A stretch of DNA of 64,000 nt from JAUVXJ01 sp964433755 (GCA_964433755.1 CAYSSR010000001.1:1488001-1552000); one strand, 5' to 3'. Shown: positions 26,436 through 36,300, counted from the stretch's first letter. Notes: a model not told the origin generated them from the letters alone. Program-made: numbers and translations.

Positions 26436-27392
26436 TCACTCTGAACTGAGGTGGCATGCTACCTGATGGCCTGGCTGCACTTCGCGCAACTGTACCGGTT
26501 CCGTGCGGCAATGAGCTTGGGCCTCCGCACACCGTTCGTAGAACGCGCAGCCCGGCGGCACATTAAAGGGGTCCGGAGGCTCACCCTGCAACACGATCCT
26601 CTCGCGCTTGAGTCCCGGATCCGGGACTGGTATTGCAGACATCAAGGCCCGGGTGTAGGGATGGAGAGGTTGGTCGAAGACAGCCTCCACGGGTCCAGCC
26701 TCTACAAGCCGACCCAGGTACATCACCAGTACCCGCTCAGACAGGCTACGCACCGAGCTCAAGTCGTGGGAGATGAGAAGATAGGTAATCCCCAGCTCCT
26801 CCTGTAGTCGCTTGAGCAAGCTCAGGACATGAATGCGGATAGACATGTCTAGAGCTGATGTAGGCTCGTCTAGGACCACAAACTTCGGGTCTATGATGAT
26901 GGCTCTGGCAATCCCCACCCGCTGCTTTTGCCCCCCGCTCAATTGGTGCGGGTATCTGGTCAGGTAGGCCGGAGGGATGCCAACGCGTTCGATGGTCATC
27001 TGCAGGCGCGCCTCAAGGTCAGCCCTGCCTGTCATTCTTATGAGCCGAAGAGGATCTGTCAAGGCGCGCCGCACCGTGAACATGGGGTTCAGGGATGCAT
27101 CCGGGTCTTGGAACACCATCTGCAGCCATCTACGCTGCCGACGCATCTGTCTCCCGCTCAGTGCCGCGATATCCAGGCCGTCATACCATATGTGACCCGA
27201 GGTTGGCCGTTCCAGCCCCAGTATGCAGCGAGCAGTCGTTGTCTTGCCGCATGAGCTTTCCCCTACCAACCCCACCGTCTCGCCGGGGTAGATCTGGAAG
27301 CTTACGTCATCCACCGCTCGCAGGTGATGCCGTTCCTGGCGAAAGACCTTGGTGAGCTTCTCGATGTGCAACAAAGGCTCCATCATGGTCAC
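26436..27392 (-). CDS. Peptide-type ABC importer ATPase (DppF/OppF-like)
   Basis: This is a 318-aa ATPase. Walker A is GESSCGKTTT (the usual third Gly-Ser is Ser-Cys), the signature is LSGGQKQRVGIARAI, Walker B is FVVLDEPTSALD, and the C-terminal oligopeptide-transporter extension carries CAFYERCAEAQAHC, whose cysteines can ligate an Fe-S cluster in this subfamily. It partners with the DppD-like ATPase, whose gene ends 10 nt upstream. A gap of 299 nt with no visible gene follows before DUF917. Confidence 0.9.
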   Translation of the reverse strand: MTMMEPLLHIEKLTKVFRQERHHLRAVDDVSFQIYPGETVGLVGESSCGKTTTARCILGLERPTSGHIWYDGLDIAALSGRQMRRQRRWLQMVFQDPDASLNPMFTVRRALTDPLRLIRMTGRADLEARLQMTIERVGIPPAYLTRYPHQLSGGQKQRVGIARAIIIDPKFVVLDEPTSALDMSIRIHVLSLLKRLQEELGITYLLISHDLSSVRSLSERVLVMYLGRLVEAGPVEAVFDQPLHPYTRALMSAIPVPDPGLKRERIVLQGEPPDPFNVPPGCAFYERCAEAQAHCRTEPVQLREVQPGHQVACHLSSE

Positions 27393-27402
27393 CTAGCGAC
27401 TA

Positions 27403-28371
27403 CTACAGCCTGTGACAGGCGACACCGCGACATGGTTCTGGTTCCCTCCATGAAGGCCGCTTGTCCCAGCATTCGGGAAGTACGACCGGGCAGCGGGCAG
27501 CAAAGCGGCACCCCTCGAGGCGGAAGCTGTCCTCTTCGTTCACAGCGCTAGCGCTGTCCTGGAGTGCTGTCGCTCGATCCACGCGCAGCACTGAGCCAAG
27601 CAGGGTCTGCGTATACGGATGGAGAGGCTTGGCAAACAACGACGCGACAGTGCCTGTCTCCAGTACCTGCCCTCCGTACATTACCACGACTCGCTCGCAA
27701 GTCTCGGCCACAATGCCCAGGTCGTGAGTGATGAGCAGTATCGATGCCCCTATGCTGCGTCGGATCTCCTTGATGAGCTCAAGTATCTGCGCCTGAATCG
27801 TGACGTCCAGGCCGGTCGTCGGCTCGTCGGCTATGAGAAGCTCTGGTTTGCACGCAAGCACCATGGCGATGAGCACTCGTTGGCACATCCCGCCGCTCAA
27901 TTGGTGGGGGTAGGCCCTCGCCCACGCCTCAGCGCGAGGAATCGCTACCTCCTGGAGGCTCTCTACACCCTTCGCATAGGCGTCCTTGGATGATAGGCCT
28001 TGCTGCACTCGAAAGACCCGAGCAACCTGATCGCCAACCCTCATCAGGGGGTTGAGGCCGGTCCTGATGCCCTGGAAGACCATTGACACGCCGCTGCCAC
28101 GGATGTGACGCATCTCCCCCTCACTGAGGTCGAGCAGATTTGCGTCTCTGAACCGGATCGTGCCGCCGTCCACCCCAGCTTGTGGGGGCAGGAGTCCCAT
28201 GACGGTCAGGCCTGTCAGGCTCTTGCCAGATCCACTCTCCCCCACCAGTCCTACGATTTCTCCCTTGTCCACCGTCAGAGTGACCTTGTCCAATACCCTC
28301 AGTGGACCCAACGCTGTCTTGAAGCTGACATCGACGTCCAAAACTTCCAGCAGGCTGACGGGGCTCCTCAT
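27403..28371 (-). CDS. Peptide-type ABC importer ATPase (DppD/OppD-like)
   Basis: This 322-aa ATPase has Walker A GESGSGKSLTG, signature LSGGMCQRVLIAMVLA, Walker B LLIADEPTTGLD, and a C-terminal Cys motif CRFAARCPVVLPEC. Its ATG overlaps the stop of the permease gene by ATGA (28368-28371). It powers import with the DppF-like partner. Confidence 0.9.
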   Translation of the reverse strand: MRSPVSLLEVLDVDVSFKTALGPLRVLDKVTLTVDKGEIVGLVGESGSGKSLTGLTVMGLLPPQAGVDGGTIRFRDANLLDLSEGEMRHIRGSGVSMVFQGIRTGLNPLMRVGDQVARVFRVQQGLSSKDAYAKGVESLQEVAIPRAEAWARAYPHQLSGGMCQRVLIAMVLACKPELLIADEPTTGLDVTIQAQILELIKEIRRSIGASILLITHDLGIVAETCERVVVMYGGQVLETGTVASLFAKPLHPYTQTLLGSVLRVDRATALQDSASAVNEEDSFRLEGCRFAARCPVVLPECWDKRPSWREPEPCRGVACHRL

Positions 28372-29258
28372 CGTCCTCGCTCCTCCGTGGCGGTGATGTC
28401 TCTGAGGGAGTCACCGACCAGGTTGAAACCGAGAGCAGCGAGGAGGATTGTGGCCCCAGGAAAGAGGGACACCCACCAATCGCCGGAGATGGTGTACCGC
28501 ACTCCTTCACTGACGAGCACTCCCCATTCTGGCGTCGGAGGCGTGATCCCAATACCTAGAAAGGCCAAACCCGCCACGTCCAGGATCGCCCAGGCCAGAC
28601 AGAGCGTGCCGTGGACCAGGGCGGGCGTCATACAGTTGGGAAGCAGTTGCACATACATGATCCGCCATTCCGAATTGCCGGCACACCGGGCGGCATCCAC
28701 GTACTCCATCTCGCGTTCAGAGAGTACCTCTCCCCGCATGAGCCGGATAAAATCCGGCACAAACGCCGCCGCAATGGCGACAACCACGGTTGGTACGGAG
28801 TTGCCGAGAACGGCCACCATCACCATGGCCAGAATGAAGGATGGAAAGGACATAAGAATGTCCGTGGCGCGCATCACCGCCATGTCCACCAGCCCACCGG
28901 TGTAGCCGGCCAGGGCGCCGATTAGCAACCCCACTGTGATGGCGATGGCCACCGTCGCGAATGCGATGGGCAGGTCCAGCCAAGCACCTTCGGCGATCCT
29001 CGATAGTATGTCCCGCCCGAAGCTGTCGGTCCCGAGGAGATGAGCCTGCGACGGCGGCTCGAGCACAGCACTTGGGTCGCCCCGAAGGGGGTCATAGGGA
29101 GTCAGCACCTGGACCAGGGCCAGCGTGATGACCAATACCAGCAGAATCGCTAGGCCCGCGCCTAGCTGAGGATGCCTGCGCAAGACAAGTGCCCAGCGAG
29201 ACAGCCGGGCCTCCTGAGCTCGCGATGGCAGTCCTCTTGGTCCGCTAACAGCTTCCAT
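28368..29258 (-). CDS. Peptide-type ABC importer permease (DppC-like)
   Basis: This 296-aa permease has an N-terminal cytoplasmic arm, a first membrane segment near residue 35, then HLLGTDSFGRDILSRIAEGA, which is typical of DppC, and the coupling EAA-like stretch DAARCAGNSEWRIMYVQLLP. Six hydrophobic segments are visible. It lies 87 nt after the DppB-like gene. Confidence 0.9.
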   Translation of the reverse strand: MEAVSGPRGLPSRAQEARLSRWALVLRRHPQLGAGLAILLVLVITLALVQVLTPYDPLRGDPSAVLEPPSQAHLLGTDSFGRDILSRIAEGAWLDLPIAFATVAIAITVGLLIGALAGYTGGLVDMAVMRATDILMSFPSFILAMVMVAVLGNSVPTVVVAIAAAFVPDFIRLMRGEVLSEREMEYVDAARCAGNSEWRIMYVQLLPNCMTPALVHGTLCLAWAILDVAGLAFLGIGITPPTPEWGVLVSEGVRYTISGDWWVSLFPGATILLAALGFNLVGDSLRDITATEERGR

Positions 29259-29345
29259 CTGACTGATCCGTAACCCCGCTATGAAGAACCTGAATCGCCT
29301 TTGCCTGACACCTGCTGCCTCACGGCCTCAAGGCGACCGTCGCAC

Positions 29346-30365
29346 CTAGGCCAGACGGACGCGAGGGTCGATAACCGTATAGATAATGTCGATGACCAAG
29401 TTCAGAATTACGTACATCACCGCAATGGCCAGAACGAATCCCTGAATAGCCTCCAGATCCTTGTTCAGCAAGGCTTGCCAGGCGTAGTAGCCAATGCCAG
29501 GCCAGGCGAAGATCATCTCCACTATTACGTTGCTCGCCATGGTATAGCCAAACATGATGCCGGTAATGGTGACCACAGGAACGAGAGCGTTTCTGAGAGC
29601 ATCGCGGAAGAGTATTTCCCGCCGGGCAACCCCCACACTTCGCGCCGTGCGCACGAAGTCCGAATTCAGCACATCCAGCACGTTGGCCCGAACCATCTTC
29701 ACGATGGGAGCGCTGATCATGTACGCCAGAGTCAAGACCGGCAACACGAGGTGGGCCAGGCTGTTTCCGAAGGCATCCCAGTTTCGGGCAAGAAGGCTGT
29801 CCACGACCAGGGAGCCAGTGATCTGGGTAGCTGCCGTCACGTCCACGTCAAGTCGACCCATCGGCGCAGCTACCCATCCCAACCTGAAGTAGAAGACGTA
29901 GATGACCACGATGGCGAACCAGAAGATCGGCATGGAAGCGCCCACGGTGGCCCACGTGCGAATGAGCACATCCAGCCAGGAATTGTGGAATGCTGCTGCT
30001 AATAGCCCTAGGCCGATGCCCACGGCGGTGGCCAGGATTCCCGCGAACAGAACGAGCTCCGCCGTGGCCGGCAGCCGCCTGCCCAGGTCATCCAGCACCG
30101 GCTGGCTGGTGATCCAGCTATCTCCCAGGTCCCCCCGGGAAAGCTTGCCCAAGTAATCGGCAAACTGGAGTACTAGAGGCTTGTCCAGGCCCATTTCGTG
30201 CTCGACCCTTCGCAGAGTCTCCTCTCTGGCCGTGGAACCCAACCTCACGGCAGCAGGATTCCCTGGAAGGATGCGAGTCATGAAGAATACGACGCATACG
30301 GCGCCGACAAGCGCCAGGATACTGACCCCCACCCTGCGGAGCAAATAGCCTCTCAGTCCTAACAT
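29346..30365 (-). CDS. Peptide-type ABC importer permease (DppB-like)
   Basis: This 339-aa permease has six hydrophobic segments. The N-terminus YLLRRVGVSILALVGAVCVV and the motif RILPGNPAA are typical of DppB, GDLGDSWITSQPVL is the periplasmic entry, and RTARSVGVARREILFRDALR is the coupling segment. A long intergenic stretch with a 16-bp inverted repeat (30532..30597) separates it from the binding-protein gene upstream. Confidence 0.9.
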   Translation of the reverse strand: MLGLRGYLLRRVGVSILALVGAVCVVFFMTRILPGNPAAVRLGSTAREETLRRVEHEMGLDKPLVLQFADYLGKLSRGDLGDSWITSQPVLDDLGRRLPATAELVLFAGILATAVGIGLGLLAAAFHNSWLDVLIRTWATVGASMPIFWFAIVVIYVFYFRLGWVAAPMGRLDVDVTAATQITGSLVVDSLLARNWDAFGNSLAHLVLPVLTLAYMISAPIVKMVRANVLDVLNSDFVRTARSVGVARREILFRDALRNALVPVVTITGIMFGYTMASNVIVEMIFAWPGIGYYAWQALLNKDLEAIQGFVLAIAVMYVILNLVIDIIYTVIDPRVRLA

Positions 30366-30531
30366 TGGATCAGACCAATCCCACTAACATCTCGTTGTCA
30401 CAGCCTTCGAGCGATCTACGTCTCACAACCGGAACGAACTGGCGCGGACGCCGACTTCCTGCGCCCGTTGTGGAATCCCAGCAGATTCCCCGGATGCCTG
30501 GCCGGGGGAAAGGACTACGTCCAGAGAGTGT

Positions 30532-30597
30532 GCCCCTTGTCGCTGTGGGGTCTTGGACCATCTACCTCACGGCGGCAGCTACACAGCGACAAGGGGC
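30532..30597. repeat. 16-bp perfect inverted repeat between binding-protein and permease genes
   Basis: GCCCCTTGTCGCTGTG (30532-30547) and CACAGCGACAAGGGGC (30582-30597) are exact reverse complements with a 34-nt loop. It lies in the 358-bp gap 30366..30723, which otherwise holds no gene. As RNA it would protect or partly end the transcript of the binding-protein gene, a usual way to give binding protein in excess over permease. A miniature mobile element is an alternative. Confidence 0.65.
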
Positions 30598-30723
30598 TCG
30601 AGTCCGCGTTCGCTGTCTCCTAGCCTCCTGGTCGACAAGGACCATCCTTGCCTCGGGGCGCACGATTGGCCCTCTGGATCAAGGCTGTCCGGCTTCCCTC
30701 TCCTTGGCTAGTTCGGGGACTCC

Positions 30724-32376
30724 CTACTGAGCTTCCTTACCCAGGTAGGCCCACCGCAGCTCCTCATCGCCGACATAGGTAATACCATATACGTCACTTC
30801 GGGCGCAGATCAGCCAATCAGGCTGCATAAGCGGGAGGATCGGCAGCTCATCGGCGAGAATCTCCTGCGTCCGCAGGGCCACTTGCTCCCTTTCTGGCCC
30901 GTCCGAGAGCGCGTAGGCCTGGTCGAGTAGCTGGTCAATCTCGGCATTGGAGTAGTTACCGATGTTCAGGAACTCCTCGGAATCCAGTAACCACTTTGCC
31001 GCCCAGAAGCCATCGTCCGCCCAGGAGAGCCAATTGAAGATCCCCATGGCCAGTTCCCTGGAGTAGAGGAGATCGTAGAACTGAGCATCTCCCATCTGGT
31101 TGATCTCCAGATCGATGCCTACGTCCCGAAGCGAGTTCTGGATCCAGACTGCGGTGTCCACGTCGCGCTGGACGGAGAGACGCACGGCCAACTCCACGCT
31201 GAAGCCATCCTCGTACCCCGCTTCGTCCAGCAACTCACGAGCCTTGTCCGGATCGTAGTCGTACTGCCAATACTCGTCGGTATAGTACAGCATCCCGGTC
31301 GAGAAGACGCTGCCCATCTTCTGGGCATGGCCGTACATCACCTTGTCGATAATATCATCATAGGGCACGGCATAGGCGATTGCCTGGCGCACCAACTCAT
31401 TGTCAAAAGGAGGTATCGCCAGGTTGAAGAAGAGATAAACCATCTCGCGGCTGGGCGTGCTGTAGACGTCGATGTCTGGATCCTGTTCCAGAGACTCTAT
31501 GTCCCTCAGCGGCAACTGCCAGGTGATATCGACATCCCCCTTCTTCAGGAGCAGCTCTCTGTCCTCTGCCGAAGGCACTATCCTGGCCACGACCCCGGCG
31601 TTCTGGAAGAAGTCAGAGCCGCGGAAATAGTATGGGTTGGGGCTAAACCGAAGCTCCACCCCTGGCTCCCAACTCTCGATCTGGTAGGGGCCGTTGGCGT
31701 TGAAGTTGCGTTTGGCGTATTCCACGGCCCAAGGGTCTTCCTCAGTGGCTTGAGACTCCAGATCGCTCTTGTCAACGATCACAAAGGCGTCCTGCCACGA
31801 CAGCTCCCAGGGCAGAAGCGCTGAAGGATTCTCCAGGTGAATCTCCACGGTCTGCTCATCAATCATAACCATTGAGTCTGTTGAGCCGATATTCATGATC
31901 GGCAAGGAGCCAGCGGCCCAGGGCATGGCCCAGGCTCGCTCAAAGGTGTACATGACGTCTTCGGCGGTTATGGGATCGCCGTTGGCAAACTTCGCATCCT
32001 CCCGTAGCTTGAGAGTGACTACCAAGCCATCATCGGAGACGGACATCTCGGCCAAGTTGGAGACGAAGTCGAATGTTCCCTGCAGAACCCCGTCCTCATT
32101 GAGTACCAGGTCCTGCTCGATAAGCGGCGCGTAGAGATTGGCCGTGACATCGTAGGCTCCCTCGCTCCGGAACTCCATATACTCGATGTGGTCCACATCA
32201 ACGGGCAAGGCAAGGGTAATGGTAGGTTTCTCCTCCGCCGGAGCAGTCGTGGGTGCAGCCGTTGCTGCTGGCTCCGGAGTGGCCGGTGCCGGTGCTGGCG
32301 TCGAGCAACTAGTCGCCCCCAACAACACTGATACAATAAGCAGTACGCTCATCAAATACGCCGACCTGAGTCTCAT
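30724..32376 (-). CDS. Peptide-type ABC importer substrate-binding lipoprotein (SBP family 5)
   Basis: This 550-aa protein starts at ATG 32376, with AAGGAGG 5 nt before it. It has a signal peptide with lipobox LLGATSC, an Ala/Pro/Thr linker, and then the SBP_bac_5 fold: LREDAKFANGDPITAEDVMY, the GPYQIESWEPG segment and NELVRQAIAYAVPYDDII. Family members bind peptides, nickel, sugars or other organic solutes; the ligand is not readable here. It is first in the order binding protein, DppB, DppC, DppD, DppF. Confidence 0.9.
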   Translation of the reverse strand: MRLRSAYLMSVLLIVSVLLGATSCSTPAPAPATPEPAATAAPTTAPAEEKPTITLALPVDVDHIEYMEFRSEGAYDVTANLYAPLIEQDLVLNEDGVLQGTFDFVSNLAEMSVSDDGLVVTLKLREDAKFANGDPITAEDVMYTFERAWAMPWAAGSLPIMNIGSTDSMVMIDEQTVEIHLENPSALLPWELSWQDAFVIVDKSDLESQATEEDPWAVEYAKRNFNANGPYQIESWEPGVELRFSPNPYYFRGSDFFQNAGVVARIVPSAEDRELLLKKGDVDITWQLPLRDIESLEQDPDIDVYSTPSREMVYLFFNLAIPPFDNELVRQAIAYAVPYDDIIDKVMYGHAQKMGSVFSTGMLYYTDEYWQYDYDPDKARELLDEAGYEDGFSVELAVRLSVQRDVDTAVWIQNSLRDVGIDLEINQMGDAQFYDLLYSRELAMGIFNWLSWADDGFWAAKWLLDSEEFLNIGNYSNAEIDQLLDQAYALSDGPEREQVALRTQEILADELPILPLMQPDWLICARSDVYGITYVGDEELRWAYLGKEAQ

Positions 32377-32648
32377 GAGTTCCTCCTTAGCCCATCATCG
32401 GATTCTTGTTCTCTTCTCCCTGCTCGACCCAAAACCTGCGAATCGTGTGTTCTCCATCGCCCCCTTTCTATGGCCACGTAGTGCGTGCCCCCTGTGGCCC
32501 CTACTTCCGACCTTTGCGCGATCCGCCAACATGCCGAGTCATCATGCCGACCGTACGAATCCCGGATTCCCCAAGGGTTGGCTACGTACTCCCAGGTCCC
32601 AGCGAGATCACCCATCGCCTCTCCCAAAGCTCGCCCAGCATGGCCAGC

Positions 32649-34577
32649 TCACTCCAAGGGCATATCGCTGCACAGCTCGGCCAAGCCTAGTTCCACAAGG
32701 GTCTCTCGCTCGGGAATAGCGGTCTCCAGGTTCCACCCATGCAAACTGTAATACTCGTCCATCATCCTGCCTAGACTTGCCGGATCAGTGACCATGCCCT
32801 TCTTAGGCCCTACGGGTATGGGCTCATGCGTCATTCGCCGTGGCAGCGCGTCGTCCTTCCGCCGGGCGCCTTCTCTCACGTTGAAACAGCGCTCTAACGT
32901 GACTATTCGCCGCCCGGCCAACATCAGCTCATCCTCGCTCAACTCAAAGCCCAGCGCGTGCGTCGTGAGCTCCGCCATGTTCTCAGGGTTTATCGCGTAG
33001 GCAGATGTGGAGGTAAAAACACAGAAACCAAGAGCGTCGCTAGCTGCGTAGCAGTCCTCGTGCCATCGGACAAGCTCTGCCCGTTTCTCGGTTCTGCTCG
33101 GGTCGGCATACTCTCTGCTCCCGGTGATCTTCTCCACGACTTGCCGCTGCTCCTCCGTGTAGCCCAGCTCCGCGAGGACTTCGGTCATCAGATGATCTGG
33201 CCCGCGCGGGTTGACAGCGAACGAAAGGGCATAACCTTTGGACGCTCTGATGTCCACGCTCGACTGCTCCAGACCCTTGGCCTGGACAGCCCACTTCCAC
33301 GAGTCGGCCCCCACTTCCTGGGCCGCCTGTCTGGTGCCATTAGCTAGCAGGTCTCCTAAGAGACCCTCTCGCAAGGCAATCCTGCGGATCATCTCCAATT
33401 GCGCAGCGCCGTTGCCGAACCTCAGTTCCAGTCCTTCACAGCGCTCCTGATCCAGAACTCCCCTCTCGTAGCATTCCATCGCCCAGGAGATGACATGCCC
33501 TGTGCTGATGACGTCCAGTCCAAAGCGGTTGCATAGCTGGTTAGCCCTAATGAGCGTGTCAGCATCGGCGATGCCACAATTGGCGCCTAGGGCGACCGCC
33601 GCCTCGTACTCTGGCCCGGAGCCCTTCACATCGCCTTGAGTGGGTGAAACGCTCCGGACAAAGCGATGACACGCCGTTGAGCAGGCGAAGCAGGATTCTC
33701 GGCCAGTCAAATGTCCCGCATCTTCTAGATGCTGGCCGCTGATCTTCTCTGCGTCCTCGATTCCCGTCCGACCAAAGTTGTACGAAGGCAGAACTCCCTC
33801 GGCTTGGTCCATCGGAACGCCGCCTATCGTGCCCCAGCGGTACAGTCCTCGTGAAGAAGGATCCTGCGCCAAATCCTGTCGCAATTGGGCTGCCAACTCG
33901 AAGTAGACTTCGGGATCCGCGACACTTAGCCCTCCGCGCCCACGGACAGCGATTGCCTTCAGTCGTTTGGACCCCATAACAGCGCCGACCCCTCCCCGAG
34001 AGGCCGAATTGTAGACGGATATCATGATGTTGGAGAACAGGACTTGTCTCTCGGCGGCCTGCCCAATCACTGCCGTCTCGATGTCCTGATCACCTATTTC
34101 ACCCTTGATACGCTCGTCAGTCTCGTGAGTCGTCTTCCCCCACAGATGACCGGCGTCCCGTATCGAAACTCGATCGTCGTCGATCCAGAGGTAAACTGGT
34201 CGGGATGCGACACCTAGAACCACGAGGTAATCATACCCGGCGTACTTCAGCTCCGCGCCTAGGTGCCCGCCTCCATTCACCTTGAGGTAGAGTCCTGTCG
34301 CGGGACTCTTGCAGGTAACTGATGTGCGCCCAGATGAAGGCGCACTTGTGCCTGTTAGCGTGCCGGTGCCGAAGATGAGCACGTTGTCGGGACCCAGAGG
34401 GTCGACTCCACGGGGGACGCGCTCGTACAACAGCTTGGCGTTGATACCCCTGGCACCCAGAAAGAGACGGAGTTCTTCAGGTGGGATTTCCTGTGTCCAG
34501 GTCTTCCCCGAACCAAGGTCGACGTACAGTATCCGCTGCCTGCCCACTTCCCTGATCCTGTCGATCCCGCTCATCAC
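32649..34577 (-). CDS. Aldehyde ferredoxin oxidoreductase family (tungsten enzyme)
   Basis: This 642-aa protein has the AOR pattern: an N-terminal beta domain with ILYVDLGSGKTWTQEIPPE, the pterin-binding region GRTSVTCKSPATGLYLKVNG and GHLGAELKYAGYDYLVV, then the [4Fe-4S] ligands CFACSTAC and a distant Cys in SDALGFCVF, matching the C-x2-C-x3-C...C set of the family. Relatives oxidise aldehydes to acids with ferredoxin, or reduce activated acids. The start is GTG 34577 or ATG 34574. It lies 143 nt downstream of the Lrp-type regulator and upstream of the importer genes. No AorB-like ferredoxin gene is adjacent. Confidence 0.92.
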   Translation of the reverse strand: MMSGIDRIREVGRQRILYVDLGSGKTWTQEIPPEELRLFLGARGINAKLLYERVPRGVDPLGPDNVLIFGTGTLTGTSAPSSGRTSVTCKSPATGLYLKVNGGGHLGAELKYAGYDYLVVLGVASRPVYLWIDDDRVSIRDAGHLWGKTTHETDERIKGEIGDQDIETAVIGQAAERQVLFSNIMISVYNSASRGGVGAVMGSKRLKAIAVRGRGGLSVADPEVYFELAAQLRQDLAQDPSSRGLYRWGTIGGVPMDQAEGVLPSYNFGRTGIEDAEKISGQHLEDAGHLTGRESCFACSTACHRFVRSVSPTQGDVKGSGPEYEAAVALGANCGIADADTLIRANQLCNRFGLDVISTGHVISWAMECYERGVLDQERCEGLELRFGNGAAQLEMIRRIALREGLLGDLLANGTRQAAQEVGADSWKWAVQAKGLEQSSVDIRASKGYALSFAVNPRGPDHLMTEVLAELGYTEEQRQVVEKITGSREYADPSRTEKRAELVRWHEDCYAASDALGFCVFTSTSAYAINPENMAELTTHALGFELSEDELMLAGRRIVTLERCFNVREGARRKDDALPRRMTHEPIPVGPKKGMVTDPASLGRMMDEYYSLHGWNLETAIPERETLVELGLAELCSDMPLE

Positions 34578-34720
34578 TCCCCCGATTCTATTCAGTAGGC
34601 TTTCCGCCCCTCATGGGCACGGCAGGCACCCCATGGACGTCGTGTCCAAGCGCCACGATCATGCAGGAAACATCCCTGCGCAACCATTGTGTCCTGGCTC
34701 GGTCCCCGACTCAGAATAGG

Positions 34721-35191
34721 CTACGGCAAGTCCTCAGGAAGTGACCAGTCATAGCTCTGCCTGAGGATGCTCGTAAGGACATTCACGCGAGTTGTGGTGA
34801 TTCCTGGGATAGAATGTAGCGTCTCGGTGACGAAACTCTGCAGGGATTCTAGGTCGGTGGCAGCCATCGAAGTGGAAATGTCACAGTCACCCGTGGACAG
34901 TGCAAGATAGTATAACTGGTCCAGTTCACTCAGCTTCTCGACCACATAGGGCAGCTTGCCAGCTTCCACGCGTATCATGATATCAGCCCTTATAGGGAAG
35001 CCGACTGCCCCTGGAAGGACACCAGTAGAAATGTCGATAACGCCTCTGTCGAGAAGCCTCTTGAGCCTGCTCCTGACCGTCCTCGCAGGCACATTGCCTA
35101 TGCGGCTCGCGATCTCCGTGCACGGCATCCTGCTGTTCTCTTGCAGACATGCGATAATAGCACGATCGAGATCATCTATCTTGGCTCTCAT
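34721..35191 (-). CDS. Lrp/AsnC-family regulator
   Basis: I start at ATG 35191, giving 156 aa, because the promoter at 35229..35257 lies inside the longer open frame (to 35341) and rules it out. Residues 5-60 form the AsnC-type helix-turn-helix (DDLDRAIIACLQENSRM, IGNVPARTVRSRLKRLLDRG), and a RAM/ligand-binding domain follows (ADIMIRVEAGKLPYVVEKL, YYLALSTGDCDISTSMAA). It probably senses an amino or other small acid and controls the AOR gene downstream and itself. Confidence 0.9.
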   Translation of the reverse strand: MRAKIDDLDRAIIACLQENSRMPCTEIASRIGNVPARTVRSRLKRLLDRGVIDISTGVLPGAVGFPIRADIMIRVEAGKLPYVVEKLSELDQLYYLALSTGDCDISTSMAATDLESLQSFVTETLHSIPGITTTRVNVLTSILRQSYDWSLPEDLP

Positions 35192-35228
35192 CTGCCCGCC
35201 TACCCGCACTGTTGCCGTCATTGCAGCC

Positions 35229-35257
35229 ACTATACAGGATTCCTGCCCTGTTGTCAA
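35229..35257 (-). promoter_or_regulatory. Promoter of the Lrp-type regulator
   Basis: The minus strand reads TTGACA (35252-35257), a 17-nt spacer, then TATAGT (35229-35234). The predicted start of transcription is near 35222, which gives a leader of about 30 nt to ATG 35191. Confidence 0.8.
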
Positions 35258-35445
35258 TATGCCAGGGGAAAACTTGCCGAGACGGCATATTCTCGCCATC
35301 ACGCCAACACCGAAGTTCGCCCACATCAGATACGAAGCCACGTGCGTCCAGGATGAGTACTCCTGATCTCATGACCCAGCGGCGAGGCCGCGTGGTGGCG
35401 GCTGCCCAGATCATAGTCTTCTCCTGCACGGCGAGAGTTCAGTCG

Positions 35446-36300
35446 TCACCCTGTCGCCTCTTGCTCGGGAACATCCCGCTCGGCCCGCAGTTGGTTCCCC
35501 ATCGCCTGCGAAGCTTCCCTGGCCGTCTTCTTCACGCTATCGATCAGATGGTTCTCTGCAATGAGGCGCCCTATCCGATCCGCCGGGCCGCTGACGCTGA
35601 TGGCCCCGATGACCTCGTTCTCGTGATTCCACACTGGCGCAGCTACGCACTTCACTCCCGGCTCATGCTCCACATTGTCGATGCCATAGCCCTGCTCCTT
35701 GGTCTCGGCCAGTACTTCCACGAGCCGGTCAACGTCGGTGATGGTGTTGGCCGTGAGGGGCGCGAGCCCGTGGGTGGTGTAGAACTCACGGACGACCGTC
35801 GAGGGCACGTGCGCCAACATACACTTGCCCAGAGCCGTACAATCGGCGCGCACCCTCGCCCCCACCTTCGAGCCCATCGTCCCTATGGGCAACAATGCAT
35901 CTAGCTTCTCCACATAGACCACTTCCATCGCCGCGTGATCCAGGACGCCCAGGTGGACCGTCTCTCGGCACTCGTCTCGCAGAGTCACAAGTATGGGAAG
36001 AACCCGCTCTTCGAAGTTGAACTGTCCCGAGCACAACGCCCCCAGGACCAGGCAGGCGACCCCCAGGCGATACCTCCCGGTCTTCGGATTACGCTCCACG
36101 TACCCATTGCCCTCCAGCGTAACCAGCAAACGGTACGTCGTGCTCACGCTCAAGTCCAGGCGGGACGACAGTTCGTTGAGGGCAAGGTCAGGCTCAGACA
36201 CGGAGAATTCGCCCAGCAAGTCAAGCGCGCGCTGGACCGACCGGATGTTGTATCGGCTTCTATCAGACAGCCTGACCCTCCCTGACCGCCATGTCTCCAC
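35446..36300 (-). CDS. IclR-family regulator
   Basis: I prefer GTG 36300, with GGAGG 5 nt upstream (284 aa), over a frame start near 36417 that lacks a ribosome site. The N-terminal winged helix covers NIRSVQRALDLLGEFSVSEP to SSRLDLSVSTTYRLLVTLEG, with GYVERNPKTGRYRLG as the wing. The C-terminal effector domain has TVHLGVLDHAAMEVVYVEKL, RADCTALGKCMLAH and the closing IGAISVSGPADRI. IclR proteins usually respond to small acids or aromatic compounds. The likely targets are the acyl-CoA dehydrogenase/molybdenum-enzyme genes behind it or its own gene. Confidence 0.88.
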   Translation of the reverse strand: METWRSGRVRLSDRSRYNIRSVQRALDLLGEFSVSEPDLALNELSSRLDLSVSTTYRLLVTLEGNGYVERNPKTGRYRLGVACLVLGALCSGQFNFEERVLPILVTLRDECRETVHLGVLDHAAMEVVYVEKLDALLPIGTMGSKVGARVRADCTALGKCMLAHVPSTVVREFYTTHGLAPLTANTITDVDRLVEVLAETKEQGYGIDNVEHEPGVKCVAAPVWNHENEVIGAISVSGPADRIGRLIAENHLIDSVKKTAREASQAMGNQLRAERDVPEQEATG

